From the NCBI GenBank assembly GCA_951640165.1, contig OX621257.1, positions 17,557,201-17,621,200 of the forward strand: 64,000 bases of DNA, given 5' to 3'. This document shows positions 12,601 through 56,974 of the stretch, one piece after another. Each line of letters opens with the position of its first letter. Position 1 is the stretch's first letter. This DNA comes from Pseudoips prasinana (taxonomy: Eukaryota; Arthropoda; Insecta; Lepidoptera; Nolidae). The position numbers and the translations under genes were made by a program. The notes beneath the pieces were generated by a model. The model saw only the letters and a list, made by a program, of their open reading frames with translations. It made no database searches and was not told where the DNA came from.

Positions 12601-14263
12601 TGGTACATCCTACCTCTCTGAAGTGAAGCCGAAATCGGCCAGGAGCATTTTTATCCGCAGGAATATGTATTAAGAAAATATAAGGAAAGTAAGGGCACTT
12701 ACCTTTTTATAATACCGACCATCTTTATGATACCCTATTCCAGGTTGACTCAAATTTGCCATATGTTTTTGGGTTTTCACATGCTCATCCATATTATTAA
12801 CATCTACTTTGCATAATAGACATTTCATATCTTCAAAGCAGTTTTTCGGCGCCATGTCCGCCATATTGTGTTTAATTTTTTTTTCTGCAACGCGGTCGTT
12901 TTGTGCTGGAGATGTTTTAGCAAACTTAAAATGTTTATGATTGTCAGTTTTCACATGATTGCTTATATCCGTAAAAGTTGATGCTATGTAATTGCAAATT
13001 TCGCAGTAATATTTATCTCGAATCTGTAAGAAAATACTTACTGGAAATCAAATCAATCAATCTGTCAAATTTCCCCAATAAAAAGTGAACCTTACGCTAT
13101 GTGATATAGTTGCAATCTATAAAATAAATTTGAAAGATTAGGGTAGCTGGATGTGCTGGCGTCTGTAGGTAGGTACTTGTACTTGCAATATAAATTTTGT
13201 AGCTGATAATTTTGGTTGTGAGCTGATATTGAGAGGCACCACCATATGAGTGTAAATATTACGTGACCTCACAAATAATAATAATAATACCTACCTCCGG
13301 TAGCATGGACCCTGTTCCTGTTGCCGCATGCCGGTTGCAAATCCTATTTTTATAAGTATTTTAAAATGTAGGTAAGTATGTTCTTGTTGTTTATAGTTTT
13401 ATTATTTTAAAATGTATTTAATAATAAAAAAGTTTAAATATATGATAATAATATCCTGGGACATTATTTACACACGGCCAACTGATCCAAAACTAAGCAG
13501 AGTTTGTACTATGGAAACCAGATATCTGATATACCTACCTACTAATTTTCTTTTGAAATTACACCCCAACTCAGGACATGTTCATGCACACAAAAATGGA
13601 AATCAAACCTCCGGCGTGAAAAGAAAGCATTTGCCAACAACGCCAACAGGTCCGTCAAGTGGATGTGAGTTTGTCGCTTGTGCTACAAAACTGTACCTAC
13701 TGCGACACTGATGCTCGACATTACTCTAGTACGCGTACGCCATGAAAAATTAACAAGTATATACTGGTTAACTCAAATGATCTGTGCGTTACGATTGCTT
13801 CGCCAAGTTATCCGAAATATTTGTCGAAATTGGGCAATTAAAAGGACGAACATGTTTTGTAACTCGGATTTACTTACATTACCATAAATATATAACTACA
13901 ATGCAATTAAACTCTCTAGAATATGGGAATATGAATCGGCACTTGATTATTTTTTGTAAGTATATCTTGCTTGTCGACATCATTAGAGATGTGTAGGTTA
14001 TGTCCACGATTTATGTTAAACAGATTCCCGATTAAATCCTACTTACTAGTAGGATAGAATCGGGAATCGTAAAAAGTACAAACCTTGTAAATGCCCTCAT
14101 TTTTAAATTTGGAAAAATAGGCTTGATTCTTCGAATTTTTTCTATGTTTCTCCCAACGTATATGCTTTTCTACATCTGGAATTAGTTGGAAAGATTCCTG
14201 GCACAGTAAACAGTGATAGTCCATATCACCACACAGAATAAAGTTCTTGTAATATTTTTGCAT
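6462..14263 (-). CDS. U1/matrin-like C2H2 zinc-finger protein, four exons, 422 aa
   Basis: This gene model is mine. Coding exons on the minus strand are 14263-14084, 13023-12703, 10085-9459 and 6602-6462. All junctions are phase 0 with GT-AG introns, giving 1269 bases including TAA. The product carries seven Cys-x2-Cys...His-x5-His fingers, starting near residues 18, 67, 128, 174, 252, 336 and 384. Several have the C-x2-C-x12-H-x5-H spacing of U1/matrin-type fingers, which in other proteins bind RNA or DNA. The fourth (CFTC...HWSTC) deviates, ending in Cys in place of the second His. Exons 2, 3 and 4 each open with Ile-Arg/Asp and reach the first Cys pair within eight codons, so they look like duplicated units. 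A nuclear role is likely, but the function is unknown. Introns contain SINE, LINE and MITE copies. Polybromo lies divergently upstream. The true first exon could lie further upstream. Confidence 0.72.
6619..7060. other. Intron sequence, nothing recognised
   Basis: AT-rich sequence within the last intron of the zinc-finger gene. I see no repeat with defined ends and no coding signal. Confidence 0.4.
7061..7226. mobile_element. Hairpin MITE with 24-bp perfect central stem
   Basis: AACGTATCAAACAAATCCGT begins a 24-base arm at 7131-7154 that pairs perfectly with 7160-7183 across a 5-base loop. Outer arms (TTTATTTATGCCC and GGGCATAAATAAA, bounded by AAGTACTTATTTT-like sequence) extend the palindrome to about 7061-7226. 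It is non-coding and lies in the last intron of the zinc-finger gene. Confidence 0.65.
7401..7443. repeat. Stem-loop, GAAACTCCCCGCA arms
   Basis: Thirteen-base arms pair exactly across a loop of 17 bases. It sits at the presumed 3' end of the adjacent minus-strand LINE fragment and may be its 3' structure. Confidence 0.5.
7581..8265 (-). pseudogene. Broken LINE reverse-transcriptase C-terminal fragment
   Basis: Read on the minus strand, 8265-7705 encodes a LINE C-terminal region (NLRYLGVILDEKLSFKEH, then YCILAWGG, LERPQRAILK and FRYPTTKLY). A frameshift near 7750 moves the frame to 7823-7581 (PLIYNKVNKSIKLHTLSF). The same order of motifs is seen in the intact LINE at 59927-62875 (ALKYLGIMIDEHLNWNNQ, ERAQRAILK, WRYPTDKLYSD, PYLYEKAFKLNN), so it is a related, Jockey-superfamily-like element. 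The endonuclease and catalytic RT core are missing. This is a dead 5'-truncated copy. Confidence 0.75.
8465..8610. repeat. SINE-like repeat, CTGGGCGGCTTGAA family
   Basis: It contains CATTTCAGAGGGCTACTGGG followed by CGGCTTGAACAACTCT, shared with 11520-11715 (CATTTCAGAGGCCTCCTGGG) and in part with 41236-41300. This is a dispersed repeat whose ends are not resolved. Confidence 0.45.
8655..8763. mobile_element. Partial copy of TACAGACGCCAGCAC MITE
   Basis: It starts TACAGACGCCAGCACCCTAT and contains the GAAAGTGAACATTATGCTTA and TTTGACAGATTGTGGTAGCTGG motifs of the complete element at 10643-10780. The right terminal repeat is missing. Confidence 0.55.
8820..9130 (-). repeat. CCGCGG-type interspersed repeat, reverse orientation
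   Basis: The reverse complement begins ACTAGCTGTGCCCCGCTGTT and ends in an ATCTATACATAT-type tail. It is the same family as 5195-5475. Confidence 0.6.
9459..10085 (-). CDS. Zinc-finger gene exon 3 (residues 168-376)
   Basis: The acceptor TTTCAG precedes IDQTYYCFTC, and the donor GAG|GTAAGAAT follows GTEFIRE. It holds fingers 4 (CFTC...HWSTC), 5 (CSLC...HVNGLIH) and 6 (CYAC...HCTSSKH). If this donor is not used, the frame reads 12 further codons to a stop at 9423, which would give a shorter protein lacking finger 7. Confidence 0.75.
10128..10215 (-). repeat. Dispersed repeat, GTGATCACTTACCATC family
   Basis: The reverse complement reads GTGATCACTTACCATCGAGT then CTCGTTTGCC. It is shared with 48297-48400 and 40885-40945. 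This is a widely seen lepidopteran repeat of unresolved class. Confidence 0.5.
10643..10780. mobile_element. Complete 138-bp MITE with TACAGACGCCAGCACA ends
   Basis: Terminal inverted repeats TACAGACGCCAGCACA and TGTGCTGGTGTCTGTA are flanked by TA. Inner arms CCAATCTGACA and TGACAGATTGG are also inverted. Further copies or fragments lie at 3280-3300, 8655-8763, 13062-13168 and 50149-50265. It is non-coding; the TA flanks suggest mobilisation by a Tc1/mariner-type transposase. Confidence 0.75.
10818..11306. mobile_element. Fold-back MITE with about 170-bp inverted arms
   Basis: The left arm (ATAACGGTGTGCTCCGTCCT, then GGCCCGGCCACGATGCCAAA) reappears reversed at the right (TTTGGCATCGTGGCCGGGCC up to ACGTTAT), with the AAAGATG-ACAGTAGTACCACA region also mirrored. 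The interior 11000-11125 is unique. The frames in the arms are shadows of each other and not genes. Confidence 0.7.
11520..11715. repeat. SINE-like repeat, CTGGGCGGCTTGAA family
   Basis: It shares CATTTCAGAGGCCTCCTGGG and the GGAGGGCAC and AGTTGTAGTCATTA-like segments with 8465-8610. The ends were not resolved. Confidence 0.45.
12124..12170. other. Short GC-rich block in AT-rich intron
   Basis: GAGTGAGCGAAGCGAGCGTG and CGCGGTAGCGGCCGCCG stand out from AT-rich surroundings. A weakly similar CTAGCTGCTCTCGGTGCACG block sits at 14644-14670. Possibly part of an unresolved repeat. Confidence 0.3.
12405..12625 (-). repeat. RTE-like LINE 3'-end fragment
   Basis: CGCAAGACCGGCATTCGTGG then AGATCTTTGGGGGAGGC, ending in a run of ATGATG, matches the 3' terminus of the LINE at 56975-59105 and of the reversed copy at 40040-40475. 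Confidence 0.55.
12703..13023 (-). CDS. Zinc-finger gene exon 2 (residues 61-167)
   Basis: The acceptor TTACAG lies just before IRDKYYCEIC, and the donor AAG|GTAAGTGCC follows GRYYKK. It holds fingers 2 (CEIC...HVKTDNH) and 3 (CLLC...HVKTQKH), separated by a basic linker. The length is 107 codons, phase 0 at both ends. Confidence 0.75.
13062..13168. mobile_element. Partial copy of TACAGACGCCAGCAC MITE
   Basis: It runs from AATCTGTCAAATTTCCCCAA to GGATGTGCTGGCGTCTGTA. The left terminal repeat is lost. Confidence 0.55.
13455..13665 (-). repeat. tRNA-derived SINE, family C, reverse
   Basis: The reverse complement carries a GGTTTGATT-type box B, with TGTGTGCATGAACATGTCC further on, and matches the copies at 27478-27740 and 31855-32055. 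It is degenerate. Confidence 0.5.
13785..13835 (+). repeat. Diverged fragment of the fold-back arm tip
   Basis: TGCGTTACGATTGCTTCGCC then AAGTTATCC matches the tip of the 3732-6417 arm (TGCGTCACGATTGCTCCGCC, ACGTTATCC) at about 27 of 31 bases, showing the fold-back belongs to a dispersed family. Confidence 0.5.
14084..14263 (-). CDS. Zinc-finger gene exon 1 (residues 1-60)
   Basis: ATG at 14263-14261 opens 60 codons ending before a GGTTTGT-type donor at 14083. It holds finger 1, CLLC at residues 18-21 followed by HIRWEKH. Confidence 0.7.
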
Positions 14264-15906
14264 GATTATTTATAGATTTTACGTTAACCAAATCAAGTAT
14301 CAAGCGATAATGGTAAACGGGTGAAATAAAGGAAACTTCTTTATAAAATTATAAAGTAACTTGAGGGTAGATAGAAAATAACTATTTGGTCTTGTATCTC
14401 CAAAATCTACCTTGTGACTACAAAATGCCGTCCAGAATATCAACTCTAACTTCCCTGCAAAATCGTTAGAGTCACGTTATTCTCTTTGGGATAATTATAA
14501 TTTAGTTCAAACGAAAAATTTTAAACACATTGAAAATTATAAATCAATACACTCATATATAGTTAAGTTGGTGTTATCGCTAAATTAACGTTTTGATTAT
14601 AACCGCTCAATTGCTTCAAAATATTTTTTTTTTGCCCTCGAGTGCTAGCTGCTCTCGGTGCACGGCGAGCGTTCAACCCGCCTCAACTAAAACTTGATTT
14701 ATGGTTTTCCTAAAAAGGGCATTTTGAAGGTTTTGACTGTTCTGTATAGCCAGTAAAATAAGGTACAAAAGTGTATATGTTAGGTTATTTAAGCTCAAAT
14801 AAATAATATTCCATTAGCGTTAAAACTAGAGGTGCGAGTAAATGTTAGTGTGTGAGTTCTAAATCAAAATTACAGAAAATTTAAATTAAAAAGTGCATAA
14901 ATATTTAATATAGCCATAAACTAGATGAATTACTTGATATGATCATGCACATTTGAATATTGTTCATGTGGAAGAATGACAAAAAAACACGGAACGAAAA
15001 GAATACACAAATTTTAAAAGTAGCTCACTGAGATTCAACTACCAATATTAGAATATTTTTGTTCCGTGAAGTTGGTAATAATACGTTTTGTCTATGCTCT
15101 TAGTATTAGAATTGTTTTGGATACGTTTAAATAGAGCTCTAAGCCATTGTAATAAGAATCATAATGATTTTAAAATAAAATGTCAAAATGCAACCACGGT
15201 TGCAGCGAGCAATGTAGGCATTTGAAATTTTGCAACTGTGGTTGCAGAAAGCAATCGAGCGGTTAAAAGAGCTTTAGCCAACGCTTTAACCGCTTAATCT
15301 TAAATGATTCGGGCGATTCGGTTATAAGTTACTTTACACGTAAGGGAAACTGCGGGCGGCAGCTAATACATGACATTACATTAACCCAACGAAAACAAAC
15401 ACACAAATGGACTAAAAATCGATAGCATTTAGTTATTTGTTATTTTGACCTTACACACCTTTATTTATTTGTATATGTATATATTTATTGGTTTCAGTAA
15501 GCATAGTACCTTGATAAGCGTGCCTAGAAAGGAACGTGTTTGACAGCCGTAACAGTCAGTGAATCTCAATGTCAATACCCTTAGTGCGGTCCAGTTGCCA
15601 GTTTTGAAATATTGACTTGTTGTAAAATATTGTATGTATCTTTCTCTTTTACTCACGTGGGGAATTGTATGTGCTCCCTCAAGCAGCTGTAGCTAAAAAT
15701 TGTAAAAATAATATCATTGGCGGTATTTCGTGCGTCGTTTGTGAGTAGAAAAAGAAATTAGTATTTAGTTCTTAAATCCATTATAAACGTTATTTGTTGT
15801 AAAAAACCGACATTCAACTTTAAATTACGAAATAATGTAAGAGTAGACAACGTTACGCTTTAGTTTTGTGTTCTGCGTTCTTCGATTTGGTGAACAGTGA
15901 GTGGTC
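14264..15906. promoter_or_regulatory. Divergent intergenic interval between zinc-finger gene and polybromo
   Basis: The minus-strand zinc-finger start codon (14263) and the plus-strand polybromo start codon (15907) are 1.6 kb apart, so both promoters should lie here. Most of it is taken by a MITE-like element (14600-15265). The unoccupied parts, 14264-14599 and 15266-15906, are the likeliest promoter-proximal segments. No core promoter motif could be assigned with confidence. Confidence 0.4.
14600..15265. mobile_element. MITE-like element with 17-bp inverted ends
   Basis: TAACCGCTCAATTGCTT at the left and AAGCAATCGAGCGGTTA at the right are inverted repeats with one mismatch. Close to the right end, GCAACCACGGTTGCA and GCAACTGTGGTTGCA form further small palindromes. 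There is no coding content. Confidence 0.5.
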
Positions 15907-51562
<35,656 letters not shown>

Positions 51563-51587
51563 GTACGTACAATTCATAAAAAATAAA

Positions 51588-51670
51588 ATAAAAACGGTTT
51601 TTATTCAGGTAGACTTTAAAAAAGCGCTTGTTAATAGTCCGAACATGTTTGTAGTAATCTACATAATTAG
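51588..51670 (+). repeat. Dispersed AT-rich repeat fragment
   Basis: CGGTTTTTATTCAGGTAGAC, then AAAAAAGCGCTTGTTAATAGTC, as at 25495-25760. Confidence 0.5.
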
Positions 51671-51679
51671 TATACATTA

Positions 51680-53055
51680 TTATTTCTAACCGCTCGAGTG
51701 TCAAGGCGCCGATTAAAAAACGGGTCAAGTGCTCCTAGGTCAGGATTAAATGGCGACCCGCCGTGCGCTAAATGGGCGCGCTCAATAAACAATTTTTTGT
51801 TGAGGTTTGGTCGACATGGGTCGACACAAGTGTTGTTTTTATTCATGCTTATGAATGACTCTTTCAAGTCGTAATGAATGTTTGTTGATATTTCGTTTCT
51901 AATTTATTATACTTAGGGCCAAACATTGACAAAAGTTGAAAAAAAAAAAAAAAATGTTGATTTTGAAATACGATTATTTTAAAAAGTAAATCGATAACAT
52001 ATATATTTTATGAATTTTAATGGTGGAATGGCTCTATTTACACACCATAAAAAAAAACATTCTTCATAAAAACACACTTCTTACTTCAAAACTATTAATT
52101 TACAATCGTAAGATTAACCTCACTTACGCGCGAGAATCAACGACTGACGTTTGACATTTTTTATTCAAGTCGAATGAACTATTGTGGAACTTTTGTCGTA
52201 TTTCTTGCATGAAGGAATGTATTAAGATTCGAGTAGAAAAGAGAAAAAGATAAGAAACGTAACGCGATAGAAAGAAATACGAAGATTGCTCCGATGCATC
52301 ATAACTAACAAAATCAGAACTAAAAAAGGGACATTTGTCACTTGAGAGCACTCAACGGTAAAACGAAAAAAGGGACAAAAGTCACTTAGGAGCACGCGAC
52401 TGGATCATCATCTATGATCACTATTTGTCCAGCAGTGGACGTCTTTCGGCTGATATGATGATGATGATGATTATTTCTATAGTGTATCCAATCGTATATT
52501 TAACTTTTGTCAGATCACGCACATCATTTTTTGTAGTAATTTTTTATACAATGTACTACAGGGAATACTGTACTTCATGGACGGCATCCGCCCACTTAGA
52601 GATGTGTCATTTGTAATTAATGACCGCAGACTATAAAAACGGTTTTGAAATAAATCGATAATCGATTATATTAATAAAACATACAATAAAATCATTGTGA
52701 TTATATTTTGTATGAAATCACGTAAAACCTTTATTATTTTGCATTAAAATGTCCTAAATGTCTCTGTTTTAATGCATAAATAATTTGCGTAATGAAAACA
52801 GTTCCATCGTACTCGTACCTAGTATTGGGAAGCAAATTAATGATTCTAAAATAATCGTTTAGACATACTGTAGTTGGTTCAAATAAAAAGCATGTGAATG
52901 ACTGCGGTACCTACTTGTAATGAACAGGTACAAAAATGTTGAAATTCATAGTACTTTAGGGATTAAAAAATATGCAACCAAAAGTAAAAGTGCAATACTA
53001 TTTTTAATTATAAAGAATTCTCTATGACCAGAAATCATCATCACTTGAGTTCTCA
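51680..53055. other. Post-exon-24 sequence, no exon found
   Basis: I looked for the missing polybromo C-terminal exons and an HMG-box signature and found none. 52425-52470 is a LINE 3' tip (GTCCAGCAGTGGACGTCTTT, then CGGCTGATATGATGATG). Confidence 0.4.
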
Positions 53056-53059
53056 GTAA

Positions 53060-53570
53060 TATTGATTATCAATTCTTCGACAGATAAATTGTCGAATGCA
53101 TCATCCCGATCCCAATCCGTCATTATTACCTTTTTTGATTTTTTTTACAACACTCGCCCAATTTTCAGTAGTTACTTTTTCACACGTGTTTTTTAGTAAA
53201 TCCAGCATTTTTCTTGCGGTGAAAGGAGTTGTATTTTTCCTCGTAGCATATCCTTTAACTTGTGCTCAGATTATTTCAATGCATAATATTGCATTATAGT
53301 GATATGAAGGAATTCTGAGGACGGTATGTCCATGCTCTGCTGCCATTTCATCTATTACGTATCGTTTGGCAGCTTCTTTGTTTTTAATATCTTTACTAAC
53401 ACTACTTTTAGTAGGTACTCGTCCACCTCCTCCCATTGTCACGGAGCCAGTTTATGATTTCATGATTTTTGGTGGCCTGCGTTGGCATTTTATTAATTTG
53501 ACGAGAGTGATAAGGTCCATTATCAATAAATATTATTGGAGGAATATAAATACTCAACTTGACGTATGAA
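53060..53570 (-). pseudogene. DDE transposase relic (Tc1/IS630-like C-terminal part)
   Basis: The minus strand reads HGHTVLRIPSYHYN, then with gaps and stops IEII and AQVKGYA, then MLDLLKNTCEKVTTENWASV. This is a degraded version of the LPPYHCxLNPIELIWAQVKGYV region of an insect transposase-like family, where the last catalytic Glu lies in PIE. Multiple stops and frameshifts make it a dead remnant. The N-terminal side (MIFGGLRWHF region) is barely readable. Confidence 0.6.
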
Positions 53571-54064
53571 AATATGGATTAACACTGACAACAAAATGGC
53601 AACGCGCGCGCGTAACGGCTAATTCTAATTCTCATTTCAACAGTGTATCTTAGTACGCTAGTGAAAGGCCCCCGCTTCGCACGGCTAGTTAGATAAAATG
53701 ATAATGTTATCATACCTCTGTCACCCCTGAGTCACATCCTGGAAGGTCTTCTTACGAGCAGGCTAACAATACGAACAATGAACTACGACAATGCTGCCAC
53801 CATATATCTTATATCTATCTATATAAATAAAAATGAATGCTTCTTAAGGGCATAACTGGAGAATGGCTCAAACTCGAAAAATCATTTATTCTGTTAAAAT
53901 ATTACATTTGTGTGGAATCGTCAATTTATTTTACCCTACTGTGCAGTGCATTACATGGCAGCTACTGAGAAACACTGCCAGAAATCTCAGTAGGAATCCT
54001 TTTATAAAATATTTATATTTTACATAAATTTACATTGTATTTAAATGTGTTAATGAAGAGCGAC

Positions 54065-55320
54065 TCAATTCCAAGATGTTTTGTCACTTAAATAATCAGA
54101 AGTTTTGTAGTAAGCCCAGCTACAGAATTTGGCTTTTATAATTCTTTTAAACTTATACGTAGACATTTCTCGGATATCACTGGGAAGTTTGTTATAGAAT
54201 CTTATACATTGCCCCATAAAAGAGTTACTTACTTTGTGGAGATGCGTGGTACGTAACACAAAGTTATGCTTATATCTAGTATTTATATTATTAGTAACGC
54301 TCCTTTTACAGAAGGAGTCTTTATGTTTATGCATATAAATTAGATTGTCATATATATATACTCACATGCTACAGTCATAATGTTAATCTCTTTAAACTTC
54401 TCTTTTAAAGATTCTCGCGGACCAAGTTTATATATGGCACTTACAGCTCTTTTTTTGCAATACAAATATGGTGTTAATGTCCGCAGTGCTACCCCAGAGA
54501 AGAATTCCATAGGACATTATACTATGAAAATAACTGAAATAAACCATTCTAGCTGTATCCACATCAGGAAGCCGTCTTATAGTTTTAACAGCATTTGCAG
54601 CAGAACTTAATTTGCTTGATAGTTTTTCTATTTGTGGGCCCCATTGTAGTTTTGAATCAATTGTGATACCCAAGAACAGTTGACTCAACAGGGGTCAATC
54701 CAGCTCCATTAAACTGTACATTGGTGGCCACCTGTTTCACATTAGGTGTAGAGAATTTGATGACTTTAGTTTTCTTGTCATTTAGCAAAAGATTATTGGC
54801 ATTAAACCAATGAACCACTTTAGAGATTGCATCATTTACTTCGTTTAAATTGCGTAATTGTCGATTTATTTTAAACGTCAATCAAGTATCACCCGCATAC
54901 AAAACAATCTCGTGATTATCCCTTACATAGGTAAGTCAATAACATATATTAAAAATAAGAATGGGCAGAGAATCGACCCTGTGGAACGCCCATTACCACT
55001 GGGGATCCCGCAGATTTTTCTGAATTCTATCGCCCAAGTAAGAAGTCAAAAGTTCGAGAGCCTTGTTCCTGATACCGTAGTGGTGTAGTTTCCTGACCCG
55101 GGTGTCATGATGAACACAATCAAATGCTTTGGACAAATCGCAAAAAATACCTAATGCATCCTGCGAGTCCTCCCAAGTCAAGAATGTACTTTTTAACAGA
55201 TTGACTCCTGCATCTATAGTTGAACAACCCTTCGTGAATCCAAACTGTTTCCGATAAAGTAAATTATGTAAATTAAAGTGACTGAGCAACTGGCTAAGCA
55301 TTAGCTTTTCAAATATTTTA
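54065..55320 (-). pseudogene. Decayed LINE reverse transcriptase
   Basis: Read on the minus strand in several frames: 55301-54993 gives the RT fingers and palm (KQFGFTKGCSTIDAGVNLLK, CDLSKAFDCVHHDT). Then about 54935-54890 gives EIVLYAGDT followed by a stop, 54881-54657 gives VVHWFNANNLLLNDKKTKVI, 54688-54428 gives LGITIDSKLQWGPQIEKLSS and SIMSYGILLWG, and 54334-54065 the tail RFYNKLPSDIRE. The catalytic YADD-type motif has become YAGD, losing an essential Asp, and at least three frameshifts separate the pieces. It is a Jockey/CR1-type element, now inactive. Confidence 0.75.
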
Positions 55321-55409
55321 CTTAGAGTGGGCTGATCTGACTCGCTCGACCAATTCGGCTATGTTGTATATGTTCTTTAAGGCACACGGGAGGTTTAATT
55401 ATATATATT

Positions 55410-55590
55410 AGACTAGCTGTGATCCGCGGTGTTACCCGCGGTAAATTATAGCTTATGTGTTTATCTAGGGTGTCAGCTAACTGCATACCACATTTTAATT
55501 AAAATCACTGTAGCCGTTTAGACATGAAGAAGTAACAAACATACACACTCACACTCACACAAACTTTCGTCTTTAATATTAGTTTGATTC
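55410..55590 (+). repeat. CCGCGG-type repeat, short copy
   Basis: GACTAGCTGTGATCCGCGGT, then GTTACCCGCGGTAAATTATA, with CTTTCGTCTTTAATATTAGT at the end. Confidence 0.55.
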
Positions 55591-55620
55591 TATTCGCAAA
55601 CTGTTTCCAAGTCTTGGAAT

Positions 55621-56649
55621 TAGTGTCCGACCGAAACTGGTTTTTACGGCCGAAACCGAAACCGAATTTCGGCAACGGGTTCAGTTTCGGCCGAAACCGA
55701 AACTTCCTTATAAGGATCATGTTTTGAGTGAAAATTAAAGAAAACGTTATTATAATCCAGTCAGTAATGTTTTTTTTATCTTTAAATCACATAGCTCTGC
55801 AGTCTTTGCCATTTTCACTTAGTTGAAATAACCAATAAAAATATTTAGATGTTAGGTTTGACCTTGATTCTACTATAATCTATGTATCGGTCTGTTATAT
55901 TAAATTATTTTTGATTTTTTTTAGTTTGGTTTACTAAACTGGCGTACACAATATTATATAAAAAGATTAATGTAAGTTCTTGAAAAAAGCTTAGTGTACG
56001 ACCTTATTGAAGTAAAGACAGCATGCAATATGTTGATGTTTACTACTTACTATTATGCTATAGCACGTGATAAAACTTTAAATTTACCGAAATCAAAATA
56101 AATCACACAAAAACTAACAACAAACAAAACGAACTGCGAATTACGATAGCTGCAGCCAGGAGATGCAAAAAAAATGCAAATTTATTTAAAGTAATTTAAT
56201 TCTCTAAAGGTTACAATTATTACTAAAACTAAGTACATGCTAATTAATCAAAGAATGATCAAAGAGTGTCCGTTCCACGTTCCCATGACATAGGAAACCT
56301 CGGTTGACGTCAATGCTGGCTCACGTTCTGCTGCGCTTGCACCTCGTGTCGTTGGGGCCGTGTGAAGTGTTTGTATGCTGGTGCGGCAATTTACAAGGGT
56401 AGGCTATGTGTAACATGCGAACACGCACCAGTCAAAACATGATTATGCACCTAGAGGCGGCGAAATGTCTACTAATCTACTTCGCTTGTATGTAATTTAA
56501 CGCACCGAAAATTACCGAGCAGAGCGCGAGAACTCCCGAACGCAGTTTCGGTTTCGGTCGTAGTTTCGGCAGGTTTGCCGCCGAAACCGAAACTCGTTTT
56601 TTTGCCGAAACTCGACCGAAACCGAAACCGAACATTCGGTCGGACACTA
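55621..56649. mobile_element. hAT-like element, 1029 bp, 8-bp target duplication
   Basis: TAGTGTCCGACCGAA and TTCGGTCGGACACTA are perfect inverted ends, and CTTGGAAT is duplicated exactly (55613-55620 and 56650-56657). Both sub-terminal regions are packed with short CCGAAAC/GTTTCGG repeats in opposite orientation (55640-55705 and 56540-56640), a layout typical of hAT transposase-binding sites. No transposase frame was found in the AT-rich interior. Confidence 0.78.
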
Positions 56650-56769
56650 CTTGGAATCGTACTCGAAATTTGTGGGTACTGAAGTCGCAGCGAGGAACTA
56701 ATATAAATTTAAAACCATGGAATTTGTATTTTTTTTAATACGCTCCAATGATTTAGCATACCATATATA

Positions 56770-56890
56770 AAACTAGGGTTGTAACGGAGGCCTCTTAGCG
56801 GAGGCGGATGCGGATGCGAAGGTGACGGATTTCACCTCCGCGGAAGCGGAGGTTAACGGATGCGAATGCGAAGGTGAAAGTGGATGTGAA
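56770..56890 (+). repeat. GGAGGCGGATGCGGA-rich repeat, left part
   Basis: GTAACGGAGGCCTCTTAGCG, then GAGGCGGATGCGGATGCGAA, with several short GCGGA/GCGAA units. Similar GGAGGCGGAGGCGGAGGCGA sequence is at 59225-59256. The LINE 56975-59105 lies between, so an older element of this type may have been split. Confidence 0.5.
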
Positions 56891-56974
56891 AAAATATTAA
56901 ATATATTTATAATAAAAAATTGTATTTTATGAGTAATATTAATATTTTGTTAATCTCTTTAAATGAAGAATGAG

